A stretch of 64,000 bases of DNA from Catonia carolina (Eukaryota; Arthropoda; Insecta; Hemiptera; Achilidae), in the NCBI GenBank assembly GCA_035578175.1, contig JAQMRL010000001.1, positions 64,751,553 to 64,815,552 on the forward strand, written 5' to 3'. The stretch's first letter is position 1. Every line of letters starts with the position of its first letter. Positions 46,263 through 59,334 of the stretch are shown in pieces. The notes under the pieces were generated by a model. The model was not told the DNA's origin. It did no database searches and saw nothing but the letters and a program-made list of their open reading frames with translations. The position numbers were made by a program, and so were the translations under genes.

Positions 46263-46425
46263 TAATTTTAATTTTTTTCAATTTCTAGTTGATAAACACA
46301 AATATGAAAGGTTCAAATTTGAAATTTTGAAAACAGAGAGAAAAATTATCAGATAAAATGTACGTATCATGAGTTAAAATCAGGAAAAAATAAGGTTAAA
46401 AAAACATTAAAGAGGGTTAAAGAAG

Positions 46426-46592
46426 GCCGGCCCGTGGTGTAGGGATGAGTACAACTGGTTTCTTGCGAGGCGTCCCGGGTTCGATTCCAGATCAGGTCTG
46501 AAATTTTTGAACATTCATTTTCAGATGATCACCATTGATGCATTAGCAGCAAATTAATGTGCATAATTATCGGAAGTAAAACCAAAAATATT
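46426..46592 (+). repeat. SINE family 1 copy
   Basis: GGCCGGCCCGTGGTGTAGGG head, CCCGGGTTCGATTCCAG B box, ATGCATTAGCAGCAAATTAA tail, ending with GGAAGTAAAACCAAAAA. Confidence 0.7.
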
Positions 46593-46629
46593 GGTTAAAA
46601 TCAAATAAGGACTTATACAAAGAAATACA

Positions 46630-47010
46630 AACAATGGAAGAATCAGTCGTGAAAAGAAAAGTAAGATTATCTGGCCACGTAGTACGAATGAGTTACAGTA
46701 GATTAAATAAACAAATATTCAACGTTTGCAACGATTAAACAAAATGAACTTCAATCCCAGATAACATCTGGAAATGGGAAAACTGGGGTTTACAGAAAAT
46801 GACTATTTCAATAAAACGGAATTCAGATGTTAAGTATTTGGATTGAAATTTTTTGCAGAACTTGCAGAGAAAAGGCTAAAGAAATGAAACACAAATTCTC
46901 AGAAGAAGGACAAAATCCAATTTTTAAGCGAATGTTGAAGTATTGCAAAAAAAGAAAAAGTCAACGGTTTTACAAGATTGAAAAGTCACCGTACACAAGA
47001 TTTTTTTGAA
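46630..47010 (+). mobile_element. Non-LTR retrotransposon C-terminal scrap
   Basis: MEESVVKRKVRLSGHVVRMS (the KR-R--GH--RM block), then frameshifted coding including EKAKEMKHKFSEEGQ. Too decayed for a family call. Confidence 0.45.
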
Positions 47011-47011
47011 T

Positions 47012-47330
47012 CCTTAATGTGTACGTTGCAATCTGTTCAATTTAAGAACAATAAGAAACCCCATGACTTAATGAAGTGAGAATGATATGTATGACGTGTA
47101 AATAAGGAGTACCGTTCTACAAATTCAGACCGACCATTCCTGAGAGTGTATGGTTAATTGAACCCCAACCATCAAAATACATCGGTAACTATAGTCTAGT
47201 ATTCAAATATGTATAAAATTAATCTATCTTTACTGGGATTTGAATCACGGAACCTTCGTCTCCGAAAATCAGCCCGTTAAACAGCTGATTCGCTGTATCG
47301 ACTTTACTAATAGACCAACCTAGAGGGTTG
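47012..47330 (-). repeat. SINE family 3, full copy
   Basis: Minus strand head AGCGAATCAGCTG, GGAGACGAAGGTTCCGTGAT, then TTCAAATCCCAG (B box), a GGTTGGGGTTCAATTAACC mid segment, and AATTGAACAGATTGCAACGT at the 3' end. The longest copy of this family here. Confidence 0.75.
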
Positions 47331-48225
47331 TAAATTTAAGGTGTATAGATTTTAATGAACATTTTTTATTGTCTTAATAATATGTATTTTCTTCCTTTAC
47401 CAATATTTTCATCAACGGAAGAAAGTATAAGCACTTACATGAATATTTATTATAATTAGTAATTATAATGCTCATTTTAATGTGAAAAGATAATGATGTT
47501 GCAGTTTTGGAAAATTAGGCTGTAAGTTTTCCGAAGACCAAACTGAATTTTAAAACGTTTGTTCTGCATTTTGTATAAAATATCCATTAATAATTTAAAA
47601 AAAATCAAAACATTTCCATGTTTATAATATTTGCTTTTATTTTAGTGGAAGGAAGTAATTACCATTAATTCATGGAATATTAAAGCGTACTTGTCTGGAT
47701 AACCATTAAACTAAAATTTATGGGTACTTAACAAAGGAAATTCAACGTTTTCTAATTTTTCCGTAACCGTAATTACAATACATTCCCATGGAGTAGACCC
47801 TAATAAGCTTACGTCAGTTTCTGATTGATATACGATAAAGTTAAAGAAAAATAAAATAACTTTAATTTACTCATTACATATTTTAATTTCTAAATTAATA
47901 AATTAAATAGCTACAAACAGATTTAATTACTTAGCGACTTACTTGTAAGTTAAGTTATTGCAAACTTAGCCTACTTAATTTAATAGCATGTTTCCTCTAT
48001 ATTTATTACAGCTATTAACAAATTAATGATAAAATAAGCTTAGCTGATTAATTATGAGCATTCATTCACTTATGTAATTATCGTGAGCTTTGTTGAGACA
48101 AGCAACTGTAGTAAAAATCATTTTTATTTAATTTATACTAGGTCTGTATCGTCAGAGTGGCTCAGTCAGTAGCGTACTCACCTTCTGAAGCCGAAACAGT
48201 GAACCTCAAAAGAGGGTGTTAAACC
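47331..48225. other. AT-rich intergenic DNA, nothing recognised
   Basis: No coding, RNA or repeat signal was found. Confidence 0.5.
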
Positions 48226-48790
48226 TTCATACGACTTTCTCTTGCCAATACAAATAATGAACAATATAACTTAAAATTGTTAAACAACGTAAAAAACGAA
48301 AGTAGTGGATAGCGCGCTAGCCTACTAAGTGGAGGTCCAGATTTGATTCCCGGCTAGGGCTTCTAAATTATTACGTGCCAAAACCCATCATTATAATTTC
48401 TTAACCCACCGTAGTAGCTAATGATCAAGCTGTTGATGCGACTTTAAATAAATAAAAAACTAACCTCAAAAAACAAAACCTAATTTTAATCATGAGTGAA
48501 TGGTGCAAATGAAAACCAACCTTAGTTTGGTTTAATAATACGGAAAATCACTCTTTGACGCTAAACTAGGCTCTGTAGAGAAAAATACTTAGAAAGAAAT
48601 GTAGATTTTTAATTATCTATAAATTTTATTATAAACACTTTTGTCGTAAAATGCATACTAAGGCCGAAATCATAAAAAAATCGATTTTTTACACATTTTC
48701 GTGGAAAAAACAGAAAATCGCTAATTACCGCTAAAAAATTGTTACCTACCGTAAAAATATTAATTAGGCCCTACCGTTATACAAAAATTT
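48226..48790 (-). repeat. Family A repeat, copy 8, interrupted by a SINE
   Basis: The right end ACGACTTTCTCTTGCCAATA runs to 48295. A family 2 SINE (48296-48450) follows, then family A resumes at AACTAACCTCAAAAAAC and goes to the CTAATTACCGCTAAA block, ending near 48790. The left half is missing. Confidence 0.75.
48296..48450 (+). repeat. SINE family 2 inserted in family A
   Basis: GTAGTGGATAGCGCGCTAGC head, GATTTGATTCCCGG B box, CCACCGTAGTAGCTAATGAT, CAAGCTGTTGATGCGAC tail. It splits copy 8, so it is younger. Confidence 0.8.
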
Positions 48791-48803
48791 TTTTTAAAAA
48801 AGA

Positions 48804-48940
48804 TTGAACCCCAACCATTAAAGTCCACCGGTAACCACTATATAACTTATTATTCAAATTTGTATAAAAGTAACTGCCTTTACTAGGATTTAAGTCTCAG
48901 AACCTTCGTCACGGAAAATCAGCTATTAAACAGTGTATTA
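48804..48940 (-). repeat. SINE family 3, partial
   Basis: It matches the head and middle of the copy at 47012 (AACCCCAACCATTAAAGTCC, CAGAACCTTCGTC, GAAAATCAGCTATTAAACAG). Confidence 0.6.
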
Positions 48941-49092
48941 AATTAAATAGAAAAGAAAACACTGCCGGTTATAAACACCTGCATCGGCTGAATAAAGACA
49001 GCACCAGTAGATTACGGAACTCTATCCCAAATAAGAAAAGAAAAGAGGACAGCTGGCAAAGAAATTATTGATGATTGAAGTAATCCTTTGTT

Positions 49093-49232
49093 TTTACAAT
49101 TTACTGTTAATGCATACGATGAAGGGTAATTGATGAAAATGAGTGGTGAAAATTTTTAAACCGACCGAGAATCAAACCTGGAACCCATGGCTTATAAGGC
49201 AATTGCGCCAAACACTACACCGAGGGCCGCCC
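49093..49232 (-). repeat. SINE family 1, minus strand
   Basis: TTTACTGTTAATGCA tail, GGGTAATTGATGAAAATGAG, AGAATCAAACCTGGAACCC (B box complement), ending in ACACCGAGGGCCGCC, the head. Confidence 0.65.
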
Positions 49233-51208
49233 AAACAGATGACACGCAGAGGCCTTCAGGAGGGTGATTGGGTGGTTAGAGAGGTTTGGCGTTTGGAATG
49301 TATAAAAACGGCATTAATAGCTCTTCGAAGTCGCAAAAAAATAAAATAGGCTACACAGCTTACTTATTCTATTGTATAGTATTTTGCGATTGTTTTTACA
49401 AAATGTAACCGTAAGAAGCAATAGCGGCCGGGTGCCAGCGATTTTGATAGCTATTTTAATTCCTGAAATTTGTATGGATAACGTTTACCTCCTCCTATCC
49501 CCGCTCCATCCTCTTCTCCTTCTCTTTCTCGTTCTTCATCAACTTATTTTTCTAGTGTTATCACTATAATATTAATACTTCATTGTTAATATTAAAGTGA
49601 CCAAAGATTCCAGTGAATAGATGAAAAAAATTTATGCACGTTGTTTATTACACCCGGCCTACGTTACCTGGGCAGACAACAGTAAACATCGTACGGTACC
49701 TTGGCTTGGTAGGGGGCCGAATTACCAAGTAATTGTTACCAGAATGAAATCTGATACGATGTTTAGTCATAGGAAAAAGTAAGGCCTACCGCAGTGATAA
49801 CACATTCAAATTAAATTTTATAATCTATTCGCGTTTTTAAACACCATATCTTTTTTTAAGCATAAAAAAGTAACAACTATTTTGCCACTTCAGTAGATAA
49901 TTTTAACACGATACTTTTATTTTAAAAATAATCTACTCAATGCATAGGTATTTATATACATATTTTAAGTAATAAAATAAATTTTTAAATGTAAAATAAA
50001 ATAAATAAACAAACATAAAAAAATAACTTTTTTAAGTTTTAAAATAAAATAGTCGTAACCTATCAACGTAAAAATAAAGAGGAATGCAGTTTACTCGATT
50101 CCAAGTTCAAAATTCTTTTACTACAGTAAAAATATAACAAAACATTTATATAAAATTATGAAAAGAGAACACATCAGACACATCACATTTTTTTCTATTA
50201 CATCTTTAATTAAGACTGCACAAGTTTTATTTTAAAATTAAAATTATCGAGTATCAACTACTACGGTCATTAGCGGTCACACAAAATTTTTTGAAACGTT
50301 GGTTAAAAATAGAACATAAACTACTAAAAAATGTTTTACAAAATATCGAACCTATAAATTTTAAGTCGATTTTCGAAAAAAGTAAATTTTCCTCAGTTTT
50401 TACTTAAAAGACTAGATTTTTTTCAAGTCTTTAAATTGAAAGAATCATAATATTTTCGAAAAATGTACTTGCATCATCATCGTCTTAATCATTTTACCAC
50501 TCATCTGAATTTAGTCAAAAATTCAGAACTACATTCAAATTATACTAGGCACAATCACTGGCAATCTAAAAAATAAACTAGCAATAAAATTTGGGTAGTA
50601 AATAGAGTGATTGGTTATTGTAGTTATTGCAGAATTTAAATGCCTATAACATGCCAAAGCAATGGATAAAAAATCAATAACAGTCCAACCACAACGTAAA
50701 ACAACCATAAATTATACAAATTAAACGGGCTTCCCTAATTTGAAAATGAGGTCATCGAATTGACACAGTGTACCGTCGAATAATAATTATAGCGATTAAA
50801 AGGTTTTAACGGCAAGGACTTAAAACACGAGCTCAGCGGAGACATTTTCGTTTTATACGCCTAAAAATTAAAAAAAACTCCAAATCTCTGAATGTAAGAG
50901 CTGATAAATTCCATATTATTCAAAACGATATAGTTTCATACTAAAAGCTTCCGTAAAACTGCACCGCTTTATAAAGTCTACCAGCTTCAAAGCACGTCGT
51001 TGGTGCGGTAAATCTTCAACGAACCCGGTCACAAAAAACATCAAATTTCTATTTTCTGCAATAGTCGGGAACTTGGAAAAAAATAACGATGGTTAACGGA
51101 AAATCGTCACATCGCCAACAAGAACGATAATTAAAAAAAAAGAAGGTTGACCGGAATTAGTCCAGTGGGAGCTGAGATAAAATTCAACAAATACTTTAAT
51201 CTTTTAAA
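49233..51208. other. AT-rich intergenic DNA, nothing recognised
   Basis: No exon, RNA or familiar repeat was seen. Long A/T runs occur between about 49800 and 50900. Confidence 0.5.
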
Positions 51209-51210
51209 TA

Positions 51211-51955
51211 CAGAAGTGTCGATTACCCGAACGTCAATCATCCGAACCGTCAATTTTCCGAACCATCATAGATGGAAAAAAAACATATTTACTCACGCAG
51301 AGGTTTTTCCTGCCCTAGAAACTACAATGCTATGGTACGAAGAACAGCCTGAATTTAGTGCTTCTGAAGCATTGTTACTGAAAATAATGAGAGATGTTGC
51401 TACTACAAAAAGGTTCAGTCTTAATTCAAAAGAAAATTCAAGATTTAAAAGCGTTATTGCATCGATGTACTAGTACAAGTATGTTAAAACATATTTCATA
51501 AAGGATTTTACTGTAGTTTATTTCGTTAATTTATTCAGTTTTGAAATTCTGTATTTTTCGTTTGTTTTCATAATTTTTAGTACTCTACATTGCAATACAT
51601 TAATTAGTTTTTTAACTAAAATTAGCCTTTATTAACCTATTGAACAATTAGGTAATTAGATTAGGTATATTATATTGTTACCGTTTAGGATAGTACCTAT
51701 AGTATGTTACATTCTTACGGTATGTTTTTTTTTTTTGGTTTTACGTCCGACTGTTTTGCAATTACTGCTAATGAAGACGGTGAGACGAATGATAGATGAA
51801 GATGAGTGATGAAAAAATGCCACATCTGGCTGGGAATCGAACCCGGGACCCCGGCGTAGCAGCCAGTTGCGCTGCCTTCTAATTACAGTATTTAGCGTGT
51901 TTTATTATCCGAACCTTTCTGGTCCCAATTAGTTCGGATAACTGACGCTCCACTG
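51211..51955 (+). mobile_element. Tigger/pogo transposon remnant
   Basis: The left end CAGAAGTGTCGATTACCCGA and inverted right end CAGTGGAGCGTCAGTTATCC, with TA on both sides (51209-51210, 51956-51957). Plus-strand coding at 51285-51450 (FTHAEVFPALETTMLWYEEQ, then LLLKIMRDVATTKR) is the C-terminal tail of Tigger/jerky-type transposases. A family 1 SINE (51724-51895) sits inside the right part. Confidence 0.8.
51724..51895 (-). repeat. SINE family 1, well preserved
   Basis: GGTTTTACGTCCGACTGTTT, TGCAATTACTGCTAATGAAG, GGGAATCGAACCCGGGACC (B box complement), GCAGCCAGTTGCGCTGCC. It is inside the Tigger remnant. Confidence 0.8.
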
Positions 51956-51957
51956 TA

Positions 51958-53093
51958 TATAAGTAGTTAGCTTACTCATTTCCATTAATCTCCTTTATTA
52001 AGAAAATTAAGAATACAGAAACTAAAATGTTGGGTAAGAAATGAAATAACAACCGAATTTGAAAAAAAAAATAATAGCGAATTGAATAGTAGAATTGCCA
52101 GATAAAGAGTGTTTTGGGTTAATTTTAAATGACGTCATGTATTTGAAATATTTCCCACTGAGCGATTTTTCGCCAACATTTCATGCCTTTGTGATGACGA
52201 TAATTTTATTCCAGATTATTCATTATTTTCTTTGTATAGCCATTTTTGATCCGATCTTGCACCAAAATGAGGATTATTTTGTATAAAGAAAAATTACTGC
52301 ATTTTGAAAATAACCTAAAATTATTTAAAAACTTTTTTAAACGAAAAATAAATTACTCTATAAATAATTTACTTTCACTTAATGAGTGGTATGAAGTAAT
52401 CCGTAGGTTATTTATAATCATAAAAATAAGTCTGCTATATTACAATGTGTACACAAGAGCAAAATAATGAGATTATAAGCCTATAACAACGCATAGCTTG
52501 GCAAGTTTGCTCATTTACACCCACTTTATCTTTTGTTTGATAGTGGCCTATACAAATAGAAAAGGAACGTTTAATAGGCTTATTAATTTCTACAACTCAT
52601 AAAATATGTATTTTCTTAAGTGGCCGTTTTTTCATCCGTTCTGCATGCTGTATCTTTCGAAATTTTTTGTTTATGTAGACTAAATTCTTGAGCATGCTTA
52701 ACATTCGCAAACTAACAACATTCATTTATATTCTAAACCAATCTTCCTGAATATTACTCCATCAATATAGTGGTGAATGTGAAACAAACCCTTTGGCAAG
52801 GTCATTGTTATCTGAAACAAGTACTTTACTGGGAAATTTATATACATCTGTAATTTAAGCAGACACCTGGATTGCGCACCCGCGCTGCGCACGGAGTTAT
52901 TGTTGAACACACAGAGGTGTATTAAGTAAACTGGTTTATTTAACCAAACCAGGCCGATTTTCCTGGTTTTACTACACATTTCAATTTACACATATCACTT
53001 TAGGAAAATTAACACCAATTTTCAGGATTGACACAAATTTTCTTAATAAATTTGACAAGGATTTTCCATATCTTTTTTTAATTAATTTATTCA
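51958..53093. other. AT-rich intergenic DNA, nothing recognised
   Basis: Short open frames only, none with splice context or recognisable homology. Confidence 0.5.
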
Positions 53094-53252
53094 AAGCCGC
53101 ATCAACTCCTCAATCATTAGCGACTACGGTGGATTATGTAACATTAACTGTGGGATTTGAAACGTGAAAATTTCCAGACACTGGTCAGGAATCAAACCCT
53201 GGACCTCCACGTGCCAGACCAATGCGCTAACCACTACGCTAAAGGGGGTTAC
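53094..53252 (-). repeat. SINE family 2, minus strand
   Basis: GCCGCATCAACTCCTCAATC, TTAGCGACTACGGTGG (tail), CAGGAATCAAACCCTGGACC (B box complement), GCGCTAACCACTACGCTAAA (A box complement). Confidence 0.8.
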
Positions 53253-53427
53253 CATTTAATATCTTTATTAATCCATTTTAACGAACCTTAGTTGACAGAC
53301 ATGCAGGAGGTATATTGACAGGATTTTATATGCAGAATTATTTGAGGTGAACAATTTTTTTGTCTTTATTTGCAAAAAAAAATACAACTAGCAATAAATT
53401 TACTGCAACCAGCAGTATTTATGATAA

Positions 53428-53431
<4 letters not shown>

Positions 53432-53482
<51 letters not shown>
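53432..53482. repeat. (AT)n microsatellite
   Basis: About 50 bases of uninterrupted AT dinucleotides. Confidence 0.95.
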
Positions 53483-53484
<2 letters not shown>

Positions 53485-53990
53485 TGTTTCCGTATTGACT
53501 AAGGAAATTGCCCAGTAGTAAACTGTTGTCGATGTTCTATATTAAGTCCCATTACAGCATCTCTGTAATCTCCTTTGTAAGTTTTGAGATAGCTGTGGAG
53601 TGACAATCTTTCTACCTCTGAATTTTGCAATTAATCTACTTTGAAAGGAAATGAACAATCTAGTTACAAATTTTTTTCTGTTAGGTATTTTTAATAGTTT
53701 ACGCAAGACATGCCAAAAAATATATAGCCTACAATGTTGTTTTTCGGTATATTTAACGCAAAAAATCATTTTAATATATGTAAATTTGTAAATTTTTAAC
53801 GTAAACCTTCCGCGAGATTCGATCTCTCTTTTACTGAAAATTGTAACTAAGTAGTATTTTCAGTAATTACTGAGATAACCTACCCGACGTACAAACAAAC
53901 TCACCGATGGACAACGTTACATAAAAACTATTGGTATGTATTATAAAAAAAAATTAGTTTTTTTTTATAAAAGAGGCCTAGGCCTATATA

Positions 53991-54021
53991 TCATAACAGC
54001 AGCAAATTGCTGCTGTTATGA
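53991..54021. repeat. Perfect 15-bp stem palindrome
   Basis: TCATAACAGCAGCAA is exactly inverted around a single A. AGGCCTAGGCCTATAT, also palindromic, lies a few bases upstream. Confidence 0.9.
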
Positions 54022-54825
54022 TTTGAAACAGCTAGGCTGGATAATAAAGAATGAGTTTTATCTTTGGTATTTTATTTATTTTCCAAGTTTGAGATAACTT
54101 TTATCAACTTTCTTTAACTGCTGTAAAATTAATAACATAGAAAGTTGGAAACATAAATATTCCCTCAGAAGTCTCTTTTTGCTGCAACATACCTTTTACA
54201 TTTGCATCGGTCTGAAATGTATGACCTGTGGAACAACGATCCATCCGATCAGATTGATTCTGTCTACAATCTAACCCCCTTCTCTTCGTCACTCCTCTCC
54301 TACAAATATGCCACTCCCACTCCCATTTAATAATACGCCACTGATACAAAGACCTACGTATATATCTCTGTAAGTCTACAGACAGGAGACGTTGATAGGT
54401 TTAAATGATAGATTGTCACTGGATTGAAGTTAAATGATCTTGAATTTTAATTTTAACTCTGAAGAAAGTGGAAGGTCACACACGGTGTTTATTTTTGTAG
54501 GCATACTGCTTTACATCTTGCGTCATATACCCCAAAGAAAAATTTAAATTCTTTATTGAATTTTACTCACTTTTAAATTGTAGCAATATGCTAACAAATA
54601 CATAAGAGCTTTCCAAAAACCATTATCACCAATACTAACTTACTGCTAATAATAAACTTACGGCTAATTTGCAAGTAATCTTTCCAATAAAACATTTTAG
54701 ATGTAGCCTCATATAGGCTAATAGGAATTTTAGTTATTTTCTGTTAAATAGAAAAATACTCGGGGAAGGTTCACGATTAAGTTTAGGATTTTTTAAATAG
54801 ATGTAGTATTTCAGGAGTAGCCTGC

Positions 54826-54970
54826 TTCACTTCAGATCTGCAGGTTCCTCAGGTTTGACTCCCGGAAAGAGTTTGAACATTTTTCAAAAAATAATATAAT
54901 ATTATAAAACAGTTCGTAGTCACTGGCAGCTGCCAACCATTAAGCAGTTAAATTTAAAAAAATAATCATT
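54826..54970 (+). repeat. Diverged SINE, family 2
   Basis: AGTAGCCTGCTTCACTTCAG head, CTCAGGTTTGACTCCCGG B box, GTAGTCACTGGCAGCTG and AACCATTAAGCAGTTAAA tail. A decayed copy. Confidence 0.45.
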
Positions 54971-55261
54971 GTTAAAGATGACCAAGTTACTTTAATTTAA
55001 AAAAAAGTAACTATCTTCAGGTGTTCTTAAATTGGTTCAACCATTTTAGGGTGATGCTGTGACATTTATCAAGAAATAAAACAAACAAAAATTAAAAGTT
55101 TGAGTTAACTATTTTATAAATAGTTATATAATATAATAAAATAATGTAATTTAATAGTAGCTAATAGCAATATAATACAGTACATGAATTAAAATATTTC
55201 TATGTAACTGTTTCATAAAAATATTTAGGGCTACTTATTCACTGCGTTAAAAATGTATTTA

Positions 55262-55430
55262 GGCTGCCTCCGTGGCGAAGTGGTAAGCCTGCAACGCAGG
55301 CGTTTCTTGTTTGATTCTCAACTAGGGTTTGGAAATTGTTACAAGTTAGAACTCACCGTGTCTGTTTAATACATACGGTAGTTGCTAGGAACTTAACTAT
55401 TTATGAGATTAACAAACAAGTTATTTAATA
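55262..55430 (+). repeat. SINE family 2
   Basis: GGCTGCCTCCGTGGCGAAGT head (A box TGGCGAAGTGGTAAGCC), TTGTTTGATTCTCAA B box, ACGGTAGTTGCTAGGAACTT tail. Confidence 0.7.
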
Positions 55431-55734
55431 ATTAAATTTTCAGTTACATTTTAAATTAAACTATAAAGTATCAAATTAACTTATCAGACTCCCACAAATG
55501 AAAGACAAATTTGTCCTCGTAAAAGTGAGCTGTTGCTGGTGTTATTTTATAGAATTATCTTAATTGTAGTTAATAGAAAATAATTTTAAAAAATGGATAA
55601 TGAAAATGAATTTTAAAATGGATAAAACGGATAAAATGGAAAAATGGATACTTTGTCCTCGATAAGAAAACCAGAAACATTTTTGGATCAATAATACAAT
55701 TTGTCGATATATCAATCGGATGAGTAATCAAATA

Positions 55735-55895
55735 CTAAGCGCTAGGGATCAAGTTTTATTCCTGACCAAGGTCTGGATCTACCCTGCAGTTAGAATTGTG
55801 ATAAAATGTTTCAAATCACGTTTGCTGATAATGACCTAAGCAGTGTGTGCACCATACTCAAAAAGTTTAGTATGACATAGTAGGTGTTTAATAAG
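55735..55895 (+). repeat. Diverged SINE, family 2
   Basis: CTAAGCGCTAGGGATCAAGT, TTTTATTCCTGACCAAGGTC, then TTGCTGATAATGACC, weakly matching the family body and tail. Confidence 0.4.
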
Positions 55896-58800
55896 TAAAT
55901 CTAATAGCAACTATATCAAAATGATGCACGACAAATGTTAATTATATGCACATGTTTCCATACAAAATGTGTAGGCCGACACGAGGGTGACACCGGTTAC
56001 CCAGATTAGACGTTTAAAACCCCTCCGGTCAAAGAATTTTTTTAGGGAAAGTCAGAAATAGGACTTTAGTGATGACTGAAAATTCCAACAAGCAAATTAC
56101 GTTTTGGGACCATTAGTATCAAATTTATAAATTGTTAAAATATTATGTCTTACAGATTCAAAATGTTCAAAGAGATAAAAAAAATAAAAGTATTACAACA
56201 AATGTAATGAGATAGTAGCCTTTTTTGGAAACTGTAGTTAAATTAAGAATATTATTTAGTGCAGTAGAATAGGCATAGAGAGGATCTCAATAAAAATAGA
56301 AGGGCTATTTGTAGTACAGATTCATCGAGGAAAGAAATTAAGAGTACACGGCTGCAGGCGCGACTACTGCATGATATTACGCACGTGTCGTGTAATTGCA
56401 TAGTATAATGTTATCAGGCGCAACGCTATTCAGTAACCTAATTCTGGAGTGCTCTCCCCAGTGAGCCGGTTCATGCATAGTAAAATATAGGTATAATATA
56501 ATGTTGTATGGATTCAAACCTGCGTGTGTTGACCATCCACGGTTCCAGCAAAAGTAACATATGGAGGTGGTCAATATAAGGAGGGTGGTTTATAAGGGCT
56601 ACAGATAAAAATATACAACATACGAAACTAACGCAAGTTTTATGCTGTACATTGTAATTAAAAATTAGAAAAATTAAAAGAAAATTTTCAGATGAATAAC
56701 TTTTAATAAAAGGCCCATTAACTGGAGGATATAGTACTTTCAGACACCTTGAAAAAAATTAAGCGTAAGATTTTATCTACGTCATCTTCTATAGTCTTCT
56801 TCTGTTTGATTTCCTTTTATCAACACAATTAGCAATTAATTTTCTCTGCGAGTTGTCAACTAAAACCACTTGTTGACCAGTAGCAAATCGGTGTTTAACT
56901 TCAGGCCACCTGGCTTCTACAATTTTTCAGTCACCAGTATCAATTTAAAACTACTTTGTAAGCCTTCTCTCTCTACCCCTCTCTCCCTTCTTCTTTCCCC
57001 TTTTTCTTCCATTAAAACCCCGCGACCCCTTACTCGCCCTCACTCTAATTCAAAATGTCATAAAAATGATTCTTTTTTTATTAGAAAGCTATAAAATTAA
57101 ACAATTATTCCCAGCATTGTGGAGGTCTTGCCAAGCTTCTTTTTCCCTCAGGGCTGTATCCCAGAACCCGTTTTGTAATTCTATTCCCCTTCATACTTTG
57201 AAGATGCTTTATGTCATAAAAATGAGTCAGAGCTGCCATTACGTCATAAAATCTCATTCAAGTATTTATATGAGCTCTGTTTTCCAGTGTAGTCGCAATC
57301 GTTCCACATATTCTCTGAAAACGATGTATTTTTGGTCAACATAAAGACTTCAGTCAAAACTAATTTGGCAGCACAATTAATTGAATGTTCCAGCAGTAAT
57401 TGGACGCTCATAAGACAATCACAATTTTTTATCTTACAGGATCATCCCTTCCAGAAAACGTCACTGTTTTAGTTTTATGGTAGATATAACCCGGTGCCCC
57501 CTTACCCCTACACTCCAAATCAAAATGTCATAAAAATTATACATTTTTTGCTTTCAAGACAACTGTTAGCCACACTAAGAGCCACATGTAAAGTTTAAAA
57601 TCGTAGTTAATAAAATAAAGGTTTGTTGTTTCTGTTGACAAATACTCCCTTTTAAGTTTTATAAACTGCATTAATTCTGGAATAAAAGTGGCTCTTTGGA
57701 GCTTCTCTTCTGATTCAGGTATTAAAACTTCATTGACAGTGTGGTATTCAGGAAGAGACCATGACATATCAATAGTCATGATTTATATGAAATAACTTGT
57801 GTCCACTATTGTTTATGTGTTTAGTTTTACTAATTAAGGGATTTTCAAAATTGAGGACTAAAGTGGTACACAAACGTAGAATAAAGTATGTTCAGAGATA
57901 CGCTCTTTAGAGATTACACCTTTATATTTCTTTGTAAGAAGTTATTTTCCGTCATAAATAGTAGGCTATAAGGGGTTTTAATGTTGTTAATATTTAGGTA
58001 CATTCTGTATAACCTAAAAATTTCAAATTTTCATCTATAATAGCTTGTCAAGTTTTTAAACTTTTTACTCATTGATATAATGACGTAGAACATAGGACGT
58101 AGAATGTGAGATGTGAGACCGCGTATTCATGACAAATTAATCATGTAAGTTGATCACGTTAAAGTTTATTCAGATTCGTTCTGCATGTTTTGAGCCCTCT
58201 CATGGTTGAACAAAGATTATAGTGTGGTAATGATTGTGATACAACTTGAAAGAAAACTCACCATGGTGGACAATGACAATGAGTATAAGAGACATCAATC
58301 TTACGACTCCAAGTGGCGTTGATGGTTTTCATACCTTTATCGTGTGACAGACTCAACAAAACAAAATAAAGAGTCCGTGCCGCAGCCTAAATATAGGGCG
58401 GGCTATCGAACAATTCAATGGTTGGTTGTATGTATGTCTATGTCAGAGTTGCGTTGTTGACAAAATATCGGCCTTTCTCTTCTCTCTCGGGTATTCATCA
58501 AACAACAAAGCGCTTTGTTGTTTCAAAGACAGGCGTATGCCGCCCTACAAATTATTTTAAATAATAAACATGCTAGTTCATTTTCGACTATAAATAATTT
58601 CTTGCACCTTTTAAAATCCATTCATTCCGTTCGGGATTCTTTATATTACTTTAATATTAATGTATTAATAAATAATAATGAATCTATCAACCTATAAAAT
58701 TTAAAGTTTAAATATTTTAACTGTACCTATACTATATTAGCCTAACAAAATATACGTAGGTATAATTTGATACTGCTTGAAACAGTGTATGCGAAACTAG

Positions 58801-59334
58801 ACGTCGGAAATATGCAAGCATTCGTTTTAGTGGGCTATATACTATTTATTTATAGCCAATGAAGGAATTTTATTTTGCACATTACGTTTGAAGAGGCATA
58901 TCCAAAAACGTTTGACGTTACATTCTCTCAAATTTAACTCTATTATTTGTAATGTCGCATTAGTGGTATGTCTATAGGCTACGTACTGTGCGTAACGGGT
59001 TCTTTCAAACATAGGCATTCTATCCACGTAATTATTCCAGTTTGAAATATCACAATAAGAAAATATATTAATTTTATTTATATGCACCAGACGTATCGTT
59101 TTACGTAGACTATAGGCTACCTAATAATGTAGGTTTTTGGAATGAAATAGTGAAGTGCCCAGTGTGTGTAAAGACAGAAATTTTTATGACTAAAATCACC
59201 AATAGTTTTCAATAATTTGTTTTAAATTTTAATTCTATAATTTCACTAACCTAATCAAGTGCCTTGATCCTTATGATCTACTTAATTACATGTGTTTTGG
59301 TGTTTAGGTGTTTGGCCATCATCAGAGTATACTA
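55896..59334. other. Intergenic DNA, no gene recognised
   Basis: A diverged 50-bp phrase (CCCCTTAC...CACTCTAATTCAAAATGTCATAAAAAT) occurs near 57010-57065 and 57495-57540. A possible SINE B-box remnant lies near 56510 (GGATTCAAACCTGCG). No coding or RNA signal was seen. Confidence 0.4.

Larger units (their letters stand above)
53253..54825. other. Intergenic DNA, simple repeats and palindromes only
   Basis: Besides the AT microsatellite and the palindrome, nothing was recognised. Confidence 0.45.

Noticed and set aside
51147..51473. 108-codon frame as a host gene
   Set aside because: It spans the left end of a Tigger element and its decayed transposase tail.
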